NCBI RefSeq assembly: GCF_024734895.1
Contig: NZ_CP091430.1
Coordinates: forward strand, 2,312,501-2,376,500
DNA length: 64,000 nucleotides
Source: Paenibacillus spongiae
Lineage (GTDB): Bacteria; Bacillota; Bacilli; Paenibacillales; Paenibacillaceae
Reading direction: 5' to 3'
The notes beneath the pieces are model-generated. The model was not told the origin of the DNA and did not search any database. It saw nothing but the letters and a program-made list of their open reading frames with translations. The first letter of the stretch is position 1, and every line of letters starts with the position of its first letter. Both the position numbers and the translations under genes were made by a program. Positions 25,006 through 33,003 of this stretch are shown piece by piece.

Positions 25006-25242
25006 GTGAAAAAATTAGCAGTTCTTATTGGCAGTTTGCTTCTTTGTTCGGGATGCGCGGGCTTGCCGGGAAGATCAATGGAGGCCGTTCAAACGAATAC
25101 GGTCATGATGGAGGTATATTCGGAGGGAGAAAGCGAATCGGTAATGGGCAGCGTATATGAACCTTCAGAATCAGTGCCGCTAAAGCCTAAATTGCCGGAT
25201 ACGGCAACGGATCCATATGCGGCTCCACTAACCGATACCTGA
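25006..25242 (+). CDS. Small lipoprotein, 78 aa
   Basis: A GTG start gives MKKLAVLIGSLLLCSGCAG: a short signal sequence with lipobox CSGC, cleaved before C17. The mature part of about 60 residues is acidic and rich in Ser, Glu and Pro, with no recognisable domain. The ribosome binding site is weak (GGGGATGG). No family recognised. Its confidence rests on the clear lipoprotein signal. Confidence 0.65.
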   Translation: MKKLAVLIGSLLLCSGCAGLPGRSMEAVQTNTVMMEVYSEGESESVMGSVYEPSESVPLKPKLPDTATDPYAAPLTDT

Positions 25243-25285
25243 ATAAGCCGTCCGGCGTTTCAAGCCGAAACCCGGACGTATCCCA

Positions 25286-25390
25286 TTATTCGTCTTCCCA
25301 CTTGCGCGAGTAAGCTTTCTTAGTGACCCACAGAAATAAAGCAGTCAGTACGATGACCATTATAATTGAAATTACGTAAACCGACGTCAC
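25286..25390 (-). CDS. Small membrane protein, 34 aa (YtzI-like?)
   Basis: A GTG start yields MTSVYVISIIMVIVLTALFL, one membrane helix, followed by WVTKKAYSRKWEDE. The order helix-KKAY-basic/acidic tail resembles tiny proteins such as Bacillus YtzI, but the similarity is by eye. AAGGAG lies 13 bases upstream of the GTG, a little far. Too short for ordinary gene callers. Confidence 0.5.
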   Translation of the reverse strand: MTSVYVISIIMVIVLTALFLWVTKKAYSRKWEDE

Positions 25391-25507
25391 GTCTTCGCTT
25401 CAGCTCCTTTCGACTCCCTGTACTTGTCTATCATACCTGAACAGTTCGAATAATAGAAGGGCATAGCGGGCATTCTAACCCTTGTAAAGGACAAGGAGGC
25501 TTAAGCT

Positions 25508-25762
25508 ATGAACACATTGGAGCAAAGCGGAGCAGATAACCGGGAATCGATCGTGGCCGTCCAGAAGAATGGCGACGGAGACTTGACGGCCTTTCAAACT
25601 TCCACGGGACGCGTCCTGCAGTATGCCGAGGCGCTGCAAGAAGTGGAAGCGGGCCGTATAGCGGGCGTGAATGCCTTCAAAGGAAGAGATGGGGGCACAT
25701 ACATCCGCGGCGATGCGGATGGCGATCCTTCGAACAATTTGGATCAGCTGCCAACGTTCTAA
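25508..25762 (+). CDS. DUF3892-like small protein
   Basis: 84 residues, soluble. The middle (ESIVAVQKNGDGDLTAFQTSTGRVLQYAEALQ-like pattern, then EAGRIAGVNAFKGRDGGTYIR) matches the DUF3892 pattern of a small beta-rich domain in which a variable loop is followed by an Ala-rich helix and GRDG. AAGGAGG is placed well before the ATG. No function is established for the family. It is followed by a very long perfect hairpin. Confidence 0.75.
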   Translation: MNTLEQSGADNRESIVAVQKNGDGDLTAFQTSTGRVLQYAEALQEVEAGRIAGVNAFKGRDGGTYIRGDADGDPSNNLDQLPTF

Positions 25763-25789
25763 TCCGGGCTCAAGGGAGCCGTTATAGAA

Positions 25790-25836
25790 GCAGCACAAGA
25801 AGGCACAGCCGTTACGGCTGTGCCTTCTTGTGCTGC
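25790..25836 (+). terminator. 21-bp perfect hairpin after the DUF3892 gene
   Basis: GCAGCACAAGAAGGCACAGCC, loop GTTAC, then the exact complement, with one more A:T pair outside. Only TTATT follows, so it may terminate weakly in this direction. Confidence 0.8.
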
Positions 25837-26093
25837 TTATTGAATTTAGAACGAATACACTTTATGCTGCTCCACGAATCGTATGCATCCGGTTCGACCC
25901 CCATACTTGGGCATCGTATCGTCATATTGGATAAGCCAAATTCGTTCTTGAACTAGCTCCGGCAGCGAATATAAAGAGACCGGCCATCAAAATATGTCGG
26001 ATTTACTATGGGCAAATGCGGATACACGAACGCCTGCTTCATCATAGGATAATCTGTACCGAATGATGCGATGAGGCAGGAGTGAGGGCAGCC
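25837..26093. other. Gene-free stretch with a tRNA-like fragment
   Basis: No convincing reading frame. At 25889-25912 CCGGTTCGACCCCCATACTTGGGC resembles the T arm and 3' end of the tRNA-Leu gene at 20045-20067 (GGTTCGACCCCC identical). The rest shows no structure I can support. Confidence 0.4.
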
Positions 26094-26291
26094 ATGAGCA
26101 AGGCCAAGGCAGTCAAGAAGAAGAAATCCCCGTCGGACCGTAAACAAGCTGTAATGAAACTCGTTCTATCCAATACCTGTGCAGTATGCAAAACGCCCTG
26201 TGCGAGAGGAATCCGCTATTTGGAGGGAATGCGGAAACCTGGTGCGGTAGGCAAAGGGGTACCCTGCATTTTGACGCGCACATTCGTGTAA
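26094..26291 (+). CDS. Small basic protein with CxxC-type cysteines, 65 aa
   Basis: Lysine-rich start (MSKAKAVKKKKSPSDRK) followed by a helix and a CAVCKTPCARG cysteine cluster that could bind a metal such as zinc, then a glycine-rich basic end with one more cysteine. No membrane segment. The family is not recognised. GAGGGC precedes the ATG; a GTG 12 bases upstream is an alternative start behind GGCAGGAG. Confidence 0.6.
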   Translation: MSKAKAVKKKKSPSDRKQAVMKLVLSNTCAVCKTPCARGIRYLEGMRKPGAVGKGVPCILTRTFV

Positions 26292-26482
26292 ACGGTCTTG
26301 GACGCCTTCGGATGGCCACAGGCTCGGGATGTGAAGATACTTCGCGTCATATCCCGGGCAAATGATGCGATCAACACGATACGACAAATTTCTGCACAAA
26401 AAAGTTTGGCCGCTTACGCAACTTTGAACAACTGAGGGAGTATAACCTTACATCCAGACAATCGGGTGGAGGGTTTGCGAGC

Positions 26483-27049
26483 ATGAAATTCAGAAGGCTT
26501 CTCATCTTGCTGCTGGTCATGTCATTATGGGGCGGTACGATGATGTTCGCCGATTCGGCGGCACAGAAAGTACGAGTTATCGTTAATGGAGAAGATCTTA
26601 GTGACGCAGGGCTGTTATCCGACGGGAAAACCTATTTGGCGGTACGGCAATTGGCCAACTCGCTGCAGTCACTGGTCGTTTGGGACGAAACTTCGAAGAA
26701 GGTCACGGTTTACAAACCGAACGTTCATATGTTTTTGTTCCAAGACAACACGATTTTCGGCAATGTGAACAAGGGGAACCGCTACACCTTCAAGGTGTTT
26801 GCGCAGATTGACAATCTGAAGACCGACGTTGCGGCGGTCAAGGTTTCGATCTTTGATCCTTCCGGCAGCGAGAAAGTCATACAATCGCAGAACGTATCGT
26901 TGAATAACAAGGACAACTTCTGGTATCGAACGGACGACATTAAATATAATTTTGACTCGTCTGGCAAGTATGCGGTTCGTTTCTTCATGAAAGTGAACGC
27001 AACCGACGAGTGGAACCTGGTATCCGAAAAAATAATAACCGCGCAATAG
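26483..27049 (+). CDS. Secreted copper-amine-oxidase N-terminal-like (stalk) domain protein
   Basis: 188 residues. A signal peptide (RRLLILLLVMSLWGGTMMFADSAA) leads into the stalk-type domain common in Paenibacillus secreted proteins: VRVIVNGEDL, SDGKTYLAVRQLANSL and WDETSKKVTVYKPN. The last ~110 residues form an Ig-like beta sandwich with KVSIFDPSGSEKV and YAVRFFMKVN. Despite the Pfam name there is no copper or oxidase site; the domain is structural. The ATG follows GGTGGAGGG. Probably a cell-surface or matrix protein. Confidence 0.8.
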   Translation: MKFRRLLILLLVMSLWGGTMMFADSAAQKVRVIVNGEDLSDAGLLSDGKTYLAVRQLANSLQSLVVWDETSKKVTVYKPNVHMFLFQDNTIFGNVNKGNRYTFKVFAQIDNLKTDVAAVKVSIFDPSGSEKVIQSQNVSLNNKDNFWYRTDDIKYNFDSSGKYAVRFFMKVNATDEWNLVSEKIITAQ

Positions 27050-27062
27050 GTCGGTTTAAATT

Positions 27063-27096
27063 CCCTCGCCGTGCTGATTGGCGGGGGTGTTTTGTT
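27063..27096 (+). terminator. Terminator after the stalk-domain gene
   Basis: CCCTCGCC pairs with GGCGGGGG and is followed by TGTTTTGTTT. Confidence 0.75.
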
Positions 27097-27165
27097 TGAC
27101 CGGCCATGGATCTCATGTTACGATACGAAGGAAAGTCCATAGATGAACTGAAATGAGGGTATCCC

Positions 27166-27477
27166 ATGAGTGAACACCAACACGGAGACAATTGCGGTTG
27201 TGGGCATGACCATGATCATGAGCATGAAGAGCATGTATTTCTAGTGACGGACGAAGAAGGCGTAGAGCGTGAGATGGTCATGGTTTACACCTTCGAATCG
27301 GAAGAGAAAGCCTATGCAGTCCTGCTGGATCGTAACGATCCGGAAGCTGACGGCGTTATTTTCCGGATTGAGGAAGAGAACGAGGAAGCATTCCTTGTCG
27401 GCATCGAGGACGATGCGGAATGGGATCGCGTTACGCGTATTTATGAAGAAATCGCCCAAAGCGAGAACGAAGCTTAG
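27166..27477 (+). CDS. DUF1292 protein (YrzB-like) with His-rich N-terminus
   Basis: 103 residues, very acidic. The C-terminal ~80 residues (VFLVTDEEGVEREMVMVYTF and YAVLLDRNDPEADGVIFRIE) are the DUF1292 domain found as YrzB in the yrrL-yrzB-udk region of Bacillus. Here it has an added N-terminal segment of about 22 residues with a CGCGHDHDHEHEEH cluster typical of metal-binding tails. It stands alone rather than beside yrrL/udk, so this is probably a second copy. Function of the family is unknown. Confidence 0.85.
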   Translation: MSEHQHGDNCGCGHDHDHEHEEHVFLVTDEEGVEREMVMVYTFESEEKAYAVLLDRNDPEADGVIFRIEEENEEAFLVGIEDDAEWDRVTRIYEEIAQSENEA

Positions 27478-27503
27478 AATAGCAAGCGTCTTGGAAGCAA
27501 ATA

Positions 27504-27538
27504 CAAGCTCCGGAACCTGTCCCAGGTACCGGAGCTTG
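27504..27538. terminator. Bidirectional terminator between DUF1292 and DUF1885 genes
   Basis: CAAGCTCCGG-ACCTG pairs with CAGGT-CCGGAGCTTG; TTTGTCGTTG follows on the plus strand and TATTTGCTTCC on the minus. Confidence 0.85.
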
Positions 27539-27548
27539 TTTGTCGTTG

Positions 27549-27968
27549 TTATTTGCGCGGGTTGTAATAGATCGTCCGGCCGTTGAACATCTTCAACTCG
27601 GCCTGCAGCTGCTTGGCCATATATTTGCACAGCTCGTTGCCTTTCGCCTTGTCGCCATGGGTGGCCGAATCAGGCAGAACGACCTGAACATAGGCCCGTT
27701 CGCGGTCGCCGTCTTGCTTTGTTCCGACTCCGAACAGGATGTAGTTGTACAGTGGGCTTGTTCCCTTCAAATAGAACCAGCGGTCTTCCTCTCCGGGTTT
27801 CGTCTCGACCGTATACGGAAAGGCGGCCTCTGTGTAATCCCATCCAAGCTGCCTGCCTGTCAGCGATGTTTGTTCACAGTAACGATTCAGTTGTGTTTTC
27901 ACCTGGTCGAGATCAAGTCGTTCGACGAGAGAGCCGTCCGTAAAAGTGATGTAAGCGCTTTGACCCAA
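27549..27968 (-). CDS. DUF1885 family protein
   Basis: 139 residues, soluble. The pattern MGQSAYITFTDGS, then FPYTVE with RWFYLKGTSPLYNYILFGVG, YVQVVLPDSATHGDKAKGNE and ending FNGRTIYYNPRK fits the DUF1885 family of Bacilli, for which only structural-genomics knowledge exists. A TTG start is inferred because GGGGGTGG sits seven bases upstream and no ATG is available. Convergent with the DUF1292 gene through a shared terminator. Confidence 0.8.
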   Translation of the reverse strand: MGQSAYITFTDGSLVERLDLDQVKTQLNRYCEQTSLTGRQLGWDYTEAAFPYTVETKPGEEDRWFYLKGTSPLYNYILFGVGTKQDGDRERAYVQVVLPDSATHGDKAKGNELCKYMAKQLQAELKMFNGRTIYYNPRK

Positions 27969-28062
27969 TGTAGTCCACCCCCTTCAACATCATAGCATCC
28001 CTGGCTAAGATTGACAATAACTGCCTGTCACCGTTGACAACGGTCAGCGGGGGCGCAAGTAG

Positions 28063-28092
28063 AAGAAGGCCGGGGATCGCTCCCCGGCCTTC
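28063..28092 (-). terminator. Terminator of the decarboxylase gene
   Basis: AGAAGGCCGGGGA, a 4-base loop and its exact complement, followed on the minus strand by TCTACTTGC. Confidence 0.75.
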
Positions 28093-28106
28093 TCGCGTGT
28101 GGCAGA

Positions 28107-29576
28107 TTATGAAATTGCCGTTTCCTCTACGATCACTTTGACGAATTGGATGCTGCGGTCCTCAGGCCCTTTGACCGGCAGTCCGATTTCAACATGATCG
28201 ATGATGTAATCGATATTTTGCTGAGAAATGACCTCGCCTGGAAGTAGAATCGGGATGCCAGGCGGGTAAACATATATAAACTCGGCGATAATGCGGCCTG
28301 CGGATTCTTTGAACGGGACAATTTCCGTCTCGGCATAGAATGCGTCGCGAGGTGTGAGCGAGAGCTGGGGAATTTCCGGGATCTTGACAACCAGCTCCTT
28401 CGCTTCGTTCACCTTGTGGTGCGTCTGGGCAAGGTCGCGCAGTCCGGCCAGCAGCTTATCGATCGAATCGCGAGTGTCCCCCGGCGTAACCAGACAAAGA
28501 ATATTGTACATGTCGCTCAATTCGACTTCGATATTGTAGTTGTCGCGCAGCCAATTCTCGGTTTCATATCCGGTAATGCCCAGATGGCGCACGTGAATGG
28601 TCAATTTGGTCGGATCGATATCATAAGTCGCTTCGTCGCCCAGTATTTCTTCCCCTACGCAGGACAAGCCCGGTATCGTGTTTATCTCATTGCGGGCAAG
28701 CTGTGCAAGAGCGATCGTCTGCTCTGCGATATCGTGACCGTTCAGTGCCAGATTCCGCCGGGAGGTATCCAGGGAAGCGAGCAAAATGTACGAAGTCGAA
28801 GTGGTTGTGAGCATGCTGATGATGGTCTGGATGCGATGCGGGTTAACGCGTCCCTTGCGGACGTTGAGCACGGAGCTCTGCGTCATGGAACCGCCTAGCT
28901 TGTGTACGCTGGTTGCAGCCATATCCGCCCCTGCCTGCATGGCCGACATCGGAAGCTTCTCGTGAAAATGGATGAGAACGCCATGCGCTTCATCGACAAG
29001 CACGGGAATGTCATAGCTGTGAACCAGATCGACGATTTCTTTGAGATTCGCACAGATGCCGAAATAAGTCGGGTTAATGACGAGAACGGCCTTCGCGTCG
29101 GGATGCCGGTCCAGCGCCCGCTTGACCGAGCGGGTTGTAATGCCGTGATCGATGCCAAGATTCGAGTCGCGTGCAGGCGAGATGAATACGGGCCGCGCGC
29201 CTGCGAAAATAATCGCCGACATAATCGATTTGTGCACGTTCCGGGGGACGATGATTTTGTCGCCGGGAGCGCAAACCGATAGAATCATGGTCATAATGGC
29301 TCCGCTTGTTCCTTGTACCGAAAAAAAGGTATAATCGGCTCCGAAAGCGTCGGCTGCCAATTTTTGTGACTCCTCGATAACGCCTGTAGGCTGGTGTAGA
29401 TCATCCAATGGGGCAATATTGATCAAGTCGATCGACAACGCATTATCGCCGATAAACGATCTGAATTCAGGATCGCTGCCCAGACCTTTCTTATGTCCGG
29501 GAATATGAAATTGAACCGGATTGTGAGATGCATGCTCGCGTAGAGCGCTGAACAATGGGGTACGAGAATGATCCAT
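28107..29576 (-). CDS. Orn/Lys/Arg decarboxylase family protein (SpeA/YaaO-like)
   Basis: 489 residues. PLP-dependent fold-type I decarboxylase of the Gram-positive short type. N-terminal FHIPGHKKG, the VQGTSGA cofactor loop, the Asp/His site LVDEAHG and the PLP lysine K226 in ATSVHKLGGSMTQSS are all present; the C-terminal Orn/Lys/Arg domain ends with YPPGIPILLPGE. Bacillus SpeA makes agmatine from arginine for polyamine synthesis; arginine versus lysine as substrate cannot be told from sequence. The ATG at 29576 follows GGTGGGGAAG; an extension to 29777 overlaps the divergent MFS gene and is rejected. Confidence 0.9.
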   Translation of the reverse strand: MDHSRTPLFSALREHASHNPVQFHIPGHKKGLGSDPEFRSFIGDNALSIDLINIAPLDDLHQPTGVIEESQKLAADAFGADYTFFSVQGTSGAIMTMILSVCAPGDKIIVPRNVHKSIMSAIIFAGARPVFISPARDSNLGIDHGITTRSVKRALDRHPDAKAVLVINPTYFGICANLKEIVDLVHSYDIPVLVDEAHGVLIHFHEKLPMSAMQAGADMAATSVHKLGGSMTQSSVLNVRKGRVNPHRIQTIISMLTTTSTSYILLASLDTSRRNLALNGHDIAEQTIALAQLARNEINTIPGLSCVGEEILGDEATYDIDPTKLTIHVRHLGITGYETENWLRDNYNIEVELSDMYNILCLVTPGDTRDSIDKLLAGLRDLAQTHHKVNEAKELVVKIPEIPQLSLTPRDAFYAETEIVPFKESAGRIIAEFIYVYPPGIPILLPGEVISQQNIDYIIDHVEIGLPVKGPEDRSIQFVKVIVEETAIS

Positions 29577-29717
29577 CGTTATTCTTCCCCACCTTTCGTC
29601 AAGATTCGTTAACAAACAAGGATGAGTATAGCAAAAACAGGGGGGATTGCAAGCGGCATTTTTGTAGAAACTAGAGAAGAGTGGAAGTCTTGTTGTTAAA
29701 GGGAAAGGAGCGCACCT

Positions 29718-30980
29718 ATGAAACTCGCTAACGGCTGGGCCGGCAAAAAAGTGCTGACATCGCCTTTTGTCGTCCAATTGCTGACCATCATGTTCTTCGT
29801 TGAATTTGTAAAAGGAGCTCTTCTCATATCCATCCTTCCCGTATACATGGGAACGGTACTAGGCCTGTCCGCTTATGCGGTTGGATGGGCGTTAGCTCTG
29901 CAATATATCGGCGATAATGCCTTCCGCAGCCCGCTCGGTTGGATCATCGACCGGATTGGATACCGGTACGTGATGCTGTTCGGCGTCTTATTTACGTTTG
30001 CTTCCGTCGCGATCATATCGCTGACTTCGGCCTTCGGATGGGTCATTCTCGCATGTGTACTATTAGGAGTCGGAACATCGCCGCTCTGGCCTTGCGTCAT
30101 TACGGGGGCGACGGCTGTCGCCGGGAATGAAGCGAGCGGCACCATTATGAGCGTCGTCTATATGGCTTGGCTGATCGGGGTCGGTTCCGGACCGATCATC
30201 ATTAATTTCTTTATTGTAGATAATACGTATGCATCGGCCTTCCGCATCCTGATCGGCATGATGATCGTTGTCGTGATGGTAGCGTTCTTTCTGCCAGGAA
30301 GACAACGCTCGATGGAAATCGAAGGGCGTCAGGAAACCGGAGCGGCGGCGAAAAGAAAACGTTCGAAACCTTCGCTTAGCGTTCGAATTTCCGGTTATTT
30401 CGCGAAAGTCCGTCGTTCCATGCATGCCAGCCGGCTGCTGTATCCGGCCATGTTTACACAAAATTTCGCTTTAGGCCTGTTAACGCCTGTACTGACCTTG
30501 TATGCCCGGACGGTGCTTCATCTGACACCGCAGCAATACAGCATGTATTTGGTTGCCGGCGGGGCGATTACGGTTCTGGGGCTCATCCCCGTCGGAAAGT
30601 GGGTCGACCGTTTCGGAACGAAGTGGTTCCTGCATGTCGGCTTCCTCTTATCCGCCGTGGCGCTGCCGGTGCTTGGCTACACCCGGTCGCTGCCGTATGT
30701 CCTCGTTATTGTCGGAATCATCGGCTTAGGCTATGCGCTCATCATACCGGCTTGGAACGCGCTTATCGCCGAAGCCATTCCGAAATCGGAACGCGGTGCG
30801 GTCTGGGGATTCTTCCTGACGATTGAAGGGCTGGGCATGGTGTTCGGAAGCATCATGTCCGGCAAGCTGTACGATATGTTCGGGCCGCACGCCCCGTTTC
30901 TCGTGAGCGGTTCCGTCCTGCTGCTGCTGTTTGTTCTTCATTTGTTCATAACTAGACGTCCGGCAGTTGTGGTACGATGA
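29718..30980 (+). CDS. MFS transporter (drug/metabolite efflux type)
   Basis: 420 residues with 12 predicted membrane segments and a basic central loop of about 40 residues (KRKRSKPSLSVRISGYFAK). MFS motif A appears as GWIIDRIGYRYV between segments 2 and 3 and as GKWVDRFGTKW in the second half. AAAGGAGCG precedes the ATG. The next gene, a second MFS protein of a different subfamily, starts 16 bases after the stop, so they form a two-gene operon. Substrate unknown. Confidence 0.88.
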   Translation: MKLANGWAGKKVLTSPFVVQLLTIMFFVEFVKGALLISILPVYMGTVLGLSAYAVGWALALQYIGDNAFRSPLGWIIDRIGYRYVMLFGVLFTFASVAIISLTSAFGWVILACVLLGVGTSPLWPCVITGATAVAGNEASGTIMSVVYMAWLIGVGSGPIIINFFIVDNTYASAFRILIGMMIVVVMVAFFLPGRQRSMEIEGRQETGAAAKRKRSKPSLSVRISGYFAKVRRSMHASRLLYPAMFTQNFALGLLTPVLTLYARTVLHLTPQQYSMYLVAGGAITVLGLIPVGKWVDRFGTKWFLHVGFLLSAVALPVLGYTRSLPYVLVIVGIIGLGYALIIPAWNALIAEAIPKSERGAVWGFFLTIEGLGMVFGSIMSGKLYDMFGPHAPFLVSGSVLLLLFVLHLFITRRPAVVVR

Positions 30981-30996
30981 TAGGTGGAGGGAACTA

Positions 30997-32190
30997 ATGA
31001 TGAGAGATAAACGGCTTGGCATCGTTATGATGATGCTTATTACGACATTTATCGGTTTCGGGATTATTATTCCTGTTTTACCCGAGCTTATTAAAGAAGC
31101 GAGTCCGGGATCGGTCGAGTTTCATACCGGGATGATGCTGTCGATTTATTCGGCCATATCCTTCGTGCTGTCTCCGATATGGGGCGGGCTGTCCGACCGG
31201 ATCGGACGCCGGCCGGTAATATTGATCGGCGTGCTAGGCTTCGCCGCGAGCTTCCTCGTATTCGGAATTGCGGACGGGAATTTAACGCTTATGTACGTCT
31301 CCCGTATTCTTGGCGGCTTGTTCTCGGGAGCGGTAACCTCGGTAATCGTCGCGTATGTGGCGGATATTACGCCGCCGGATCAGCGCACGAAAGGGATGGG
31401 GCTGGTGGGCATGTCTATCGGTCTCGGCTTTACGATCGGCCCCGGCTTTGGCGGCCTGCTTAGTCTCGTATCGCATAATACGCCGTTCTATGCAGCCGCA
31501 GCTCTTGCGCTAATTACGTTCGCGCTGGCTTTCGCCAAGCTGACGGAATCGTTAACGCCGGAACAGCGTGCCGCTTCCCATGGACGGAAACCGTCCCGAT
31601 GGACAGCCTTTACAGGCTCGTTGAAATATTTATACATACTTGCCCTGTTCGTATCGTTGTCGCTTGCAGGACTGGAAGCGACGCTTCAGCTCTTCGGGAT
31701 GAAGCGGTTCGACGTTACGCCGCTCCAGGTCGGCATTATGTTTCTGGTCTGCGGTCTGGTTGGCGCGCTCATTCAGGGCGGCGTCGTCCGCCGCAGAATC
31801 CGCAAGGGAGAAGAGCCCAAGTATATTGCAGCGGGGCTCGTCATTTCCGCGGTCGGCTTCCTGCTGCTGGTTACGTCGCATTCATTATGGACGGCAACGC
31901 TGTATCTTGCTATCTTCGGCATCGGCAATGCGCTGATCCGTCCGTGTGTAACTTCGCTAATTACCCAGAAGACGACCGTCGGACAAGGGGTTGCATCGGG
32001 TCTAAGCTCATCCATGGACAGTCTGGGACGGATTCTGGGCCCGTTGATGGGAGCATTCTTGTTCACCGTCGATATCGAGCTGCCGTATTTAATCGGAGGC
32101 TTCCTGTCCCTGGCCGCGCTGCTGCTGCTGCTGCGGTTTCGGATGCTGGACCGCGGCGCCCACGAACAGACGAATTCGAGCTCAGTGTAA
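30997..32190 (+). CDS. MFS transporter (multidrug resistance, TetA/Bmr-like)
   Basis: 397 residues, 12 membrane segments. The first two helices read IVMMMLITTFIGFGIIIPVLPEL, motif A is GGLSDRIGRRPVILIG and motif C is GLGFTIGPGFGG, the antiporter signature of the 12-helix drug:H+ antiporters (Bmr/TetA group). The start is the ATG pair at 30997/31000 behind GGAGGG. It is co-transcribed with the preceding MFS gene and closed by a strong terminator before the two-component system. Physiological substrate unknown. Confidence 0.88.
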   Translation: MMRDKRLGIVMMMLITTFIGFGIIIPVLPELIKEASPGSVEFHTGMMLSIYSAISFVLSPIWGGLSDRIGRRPVILIGVLGFAASFLVFGIADGNLTLMYVSRILGGLFSGAVTSVIVAYVADITPPDQRTKGMGLVGMSIGLGFTIGPGFGGLLSLVSHNTPFYAAAALALITFALAFAKLTESLTPEQRAASHGRKPSRWTAFTGSLKYLYILALFVSLSLAGLEATLQLFGMKRFDVTPLQVGIMFLVCGLVGALIQGGVVRRRIRKGEEPKYIAAGLVISAVGFLLLVTSHSLWTATLYLAIFGIGNALIRPCVTSLITQKTTVGQGVASGLSSSMDSLGRILGPLMGAFLFTVDIELPYLIGGFLSLAALLLLLRFRMLDRGAHEQTNSSSV

Positions 32191-32225
32191 GAAGGGTACA
32201 AGCATGAAAGAGATTGATAGGCTCG

Positions 32226-32278
32226 AAAGCCGATTTCGGCCGTCCCTAACGGACGGAAGGGATCGGCTTGTTTTTTTG
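32226..32278 (+). terminator. Terminator of the MFS pair
   Basis: AAGCCGAT pairs with ATCGGCTT around an inner CCGTCC/GGACGG stem, then G and seven T residues. Confidence 0.92.
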
Positions 32279-32292
32279 AGGAGGCATTGGCG

Positions 32293-32997
32293 ATGAATAT
32301 CGTATGGGTAGAGGATGAAGAAAAGCTGCTGGCGGAGTGTATCGCCTTCTTCGAGCAGGTGGGCTACCGCGTGTACGGCGTGTCGACCTACGAGGAGGCG
32401 GTGGACTGCATTGAACGCGCCTTGCCGGATTTATTGATTGTCGACTGGATGCTGCCCGGCGGCGGGAGCGGCATTGATTTGTGCAAACGGAACGAGCGGC
32501 AATGGAACCTGCCGATCATTATGGTAACGGCAAAAGGCGATGAGTTTGACAAAGTGCTCGCGCTCGAGCTTGGAGCCGACGATTACGTATCCAAACCATT
32601 CGGTTTACGCGAACTGGCTGCCCGGATTAAAGCCGTTATGAGGCGTTCGCGCCGGCCGGTGCCTGGGCTGGAGTCAAGCGAAGCTGCAGAGGGAGTCATT
32701 TACCGGGGGGACCTGGTAATCGATTCGAACAAGTATACGGTATCCCGAGATAGCTTGAAAGTGGACTTGACCCGCACGGAATTCATGCTGCTCCAGAAGC
32801 TTGCTTCACATCCGGGGAGGGTCTATACACGCATGCAGCTGATGGACGAGGCGCTGGGCGATGCTTATGTCGGCTTCGAGCGCACGATGGATTCCCATAT
32901 TCGCAACTTAAGGCGCAAGCTTGAGCCGATACCGGCCGAACCCCGCTATGTTCTTACCGTGTATGGAGTGGGCTATGCATTCAACGAAGAGGTGTAA
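32293..32997 (+). CDS. Response regulator, OmpR/PhoB family
   Basis: 234 residues. A receiver domain with the acidic pocket at E7/D8, phospho-acceptor D51 (LLIVDWMLPG), T near 79 (MVTAKGDE) and K near 101 (SKPFGL) is followed by a winged-helix output domain (VDLTRTEFMLLQKLASHPGRVYTR, then DSHIRNLRRKLE and VLTVYGVGYAF). GAGGAGG sits nine bases before the ATG. The partner kinase starts six bases downstream, and the ABC pair that follows is its likely target. Confidence 0.92.
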   Translation: MNIVWVEDEEKLLAECIAFFEQVGYRVYGVSTYEEAVDCIERALPDLLIVDWMLPGGGSGIDLCKRNERQWNLPIIMVTAKGDEFDKVLALELGADDYVSKPFGLRELAARIKAVMRRSRRPVPGLESSEAAEGVIYRGDLVIDSNKYTVSRDSLKVDLTRTEFMLLQKLASHPGRVYTRMQLMDEALGDAYVGFERTMDSHIRNLRRKLEPIPAEPRYVLTVYGVGYAFNEEV

Positions 32998-33003
32998 CGT
33001 CAT

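Noticed and set aside
28107-29777. Longer decarboxylase starting at 29777
   Set aside because: The extension overlaps the start of the divergent MFS gene and lacks a ribosome binding site; the family start lies at the MDHSRTPLF position.
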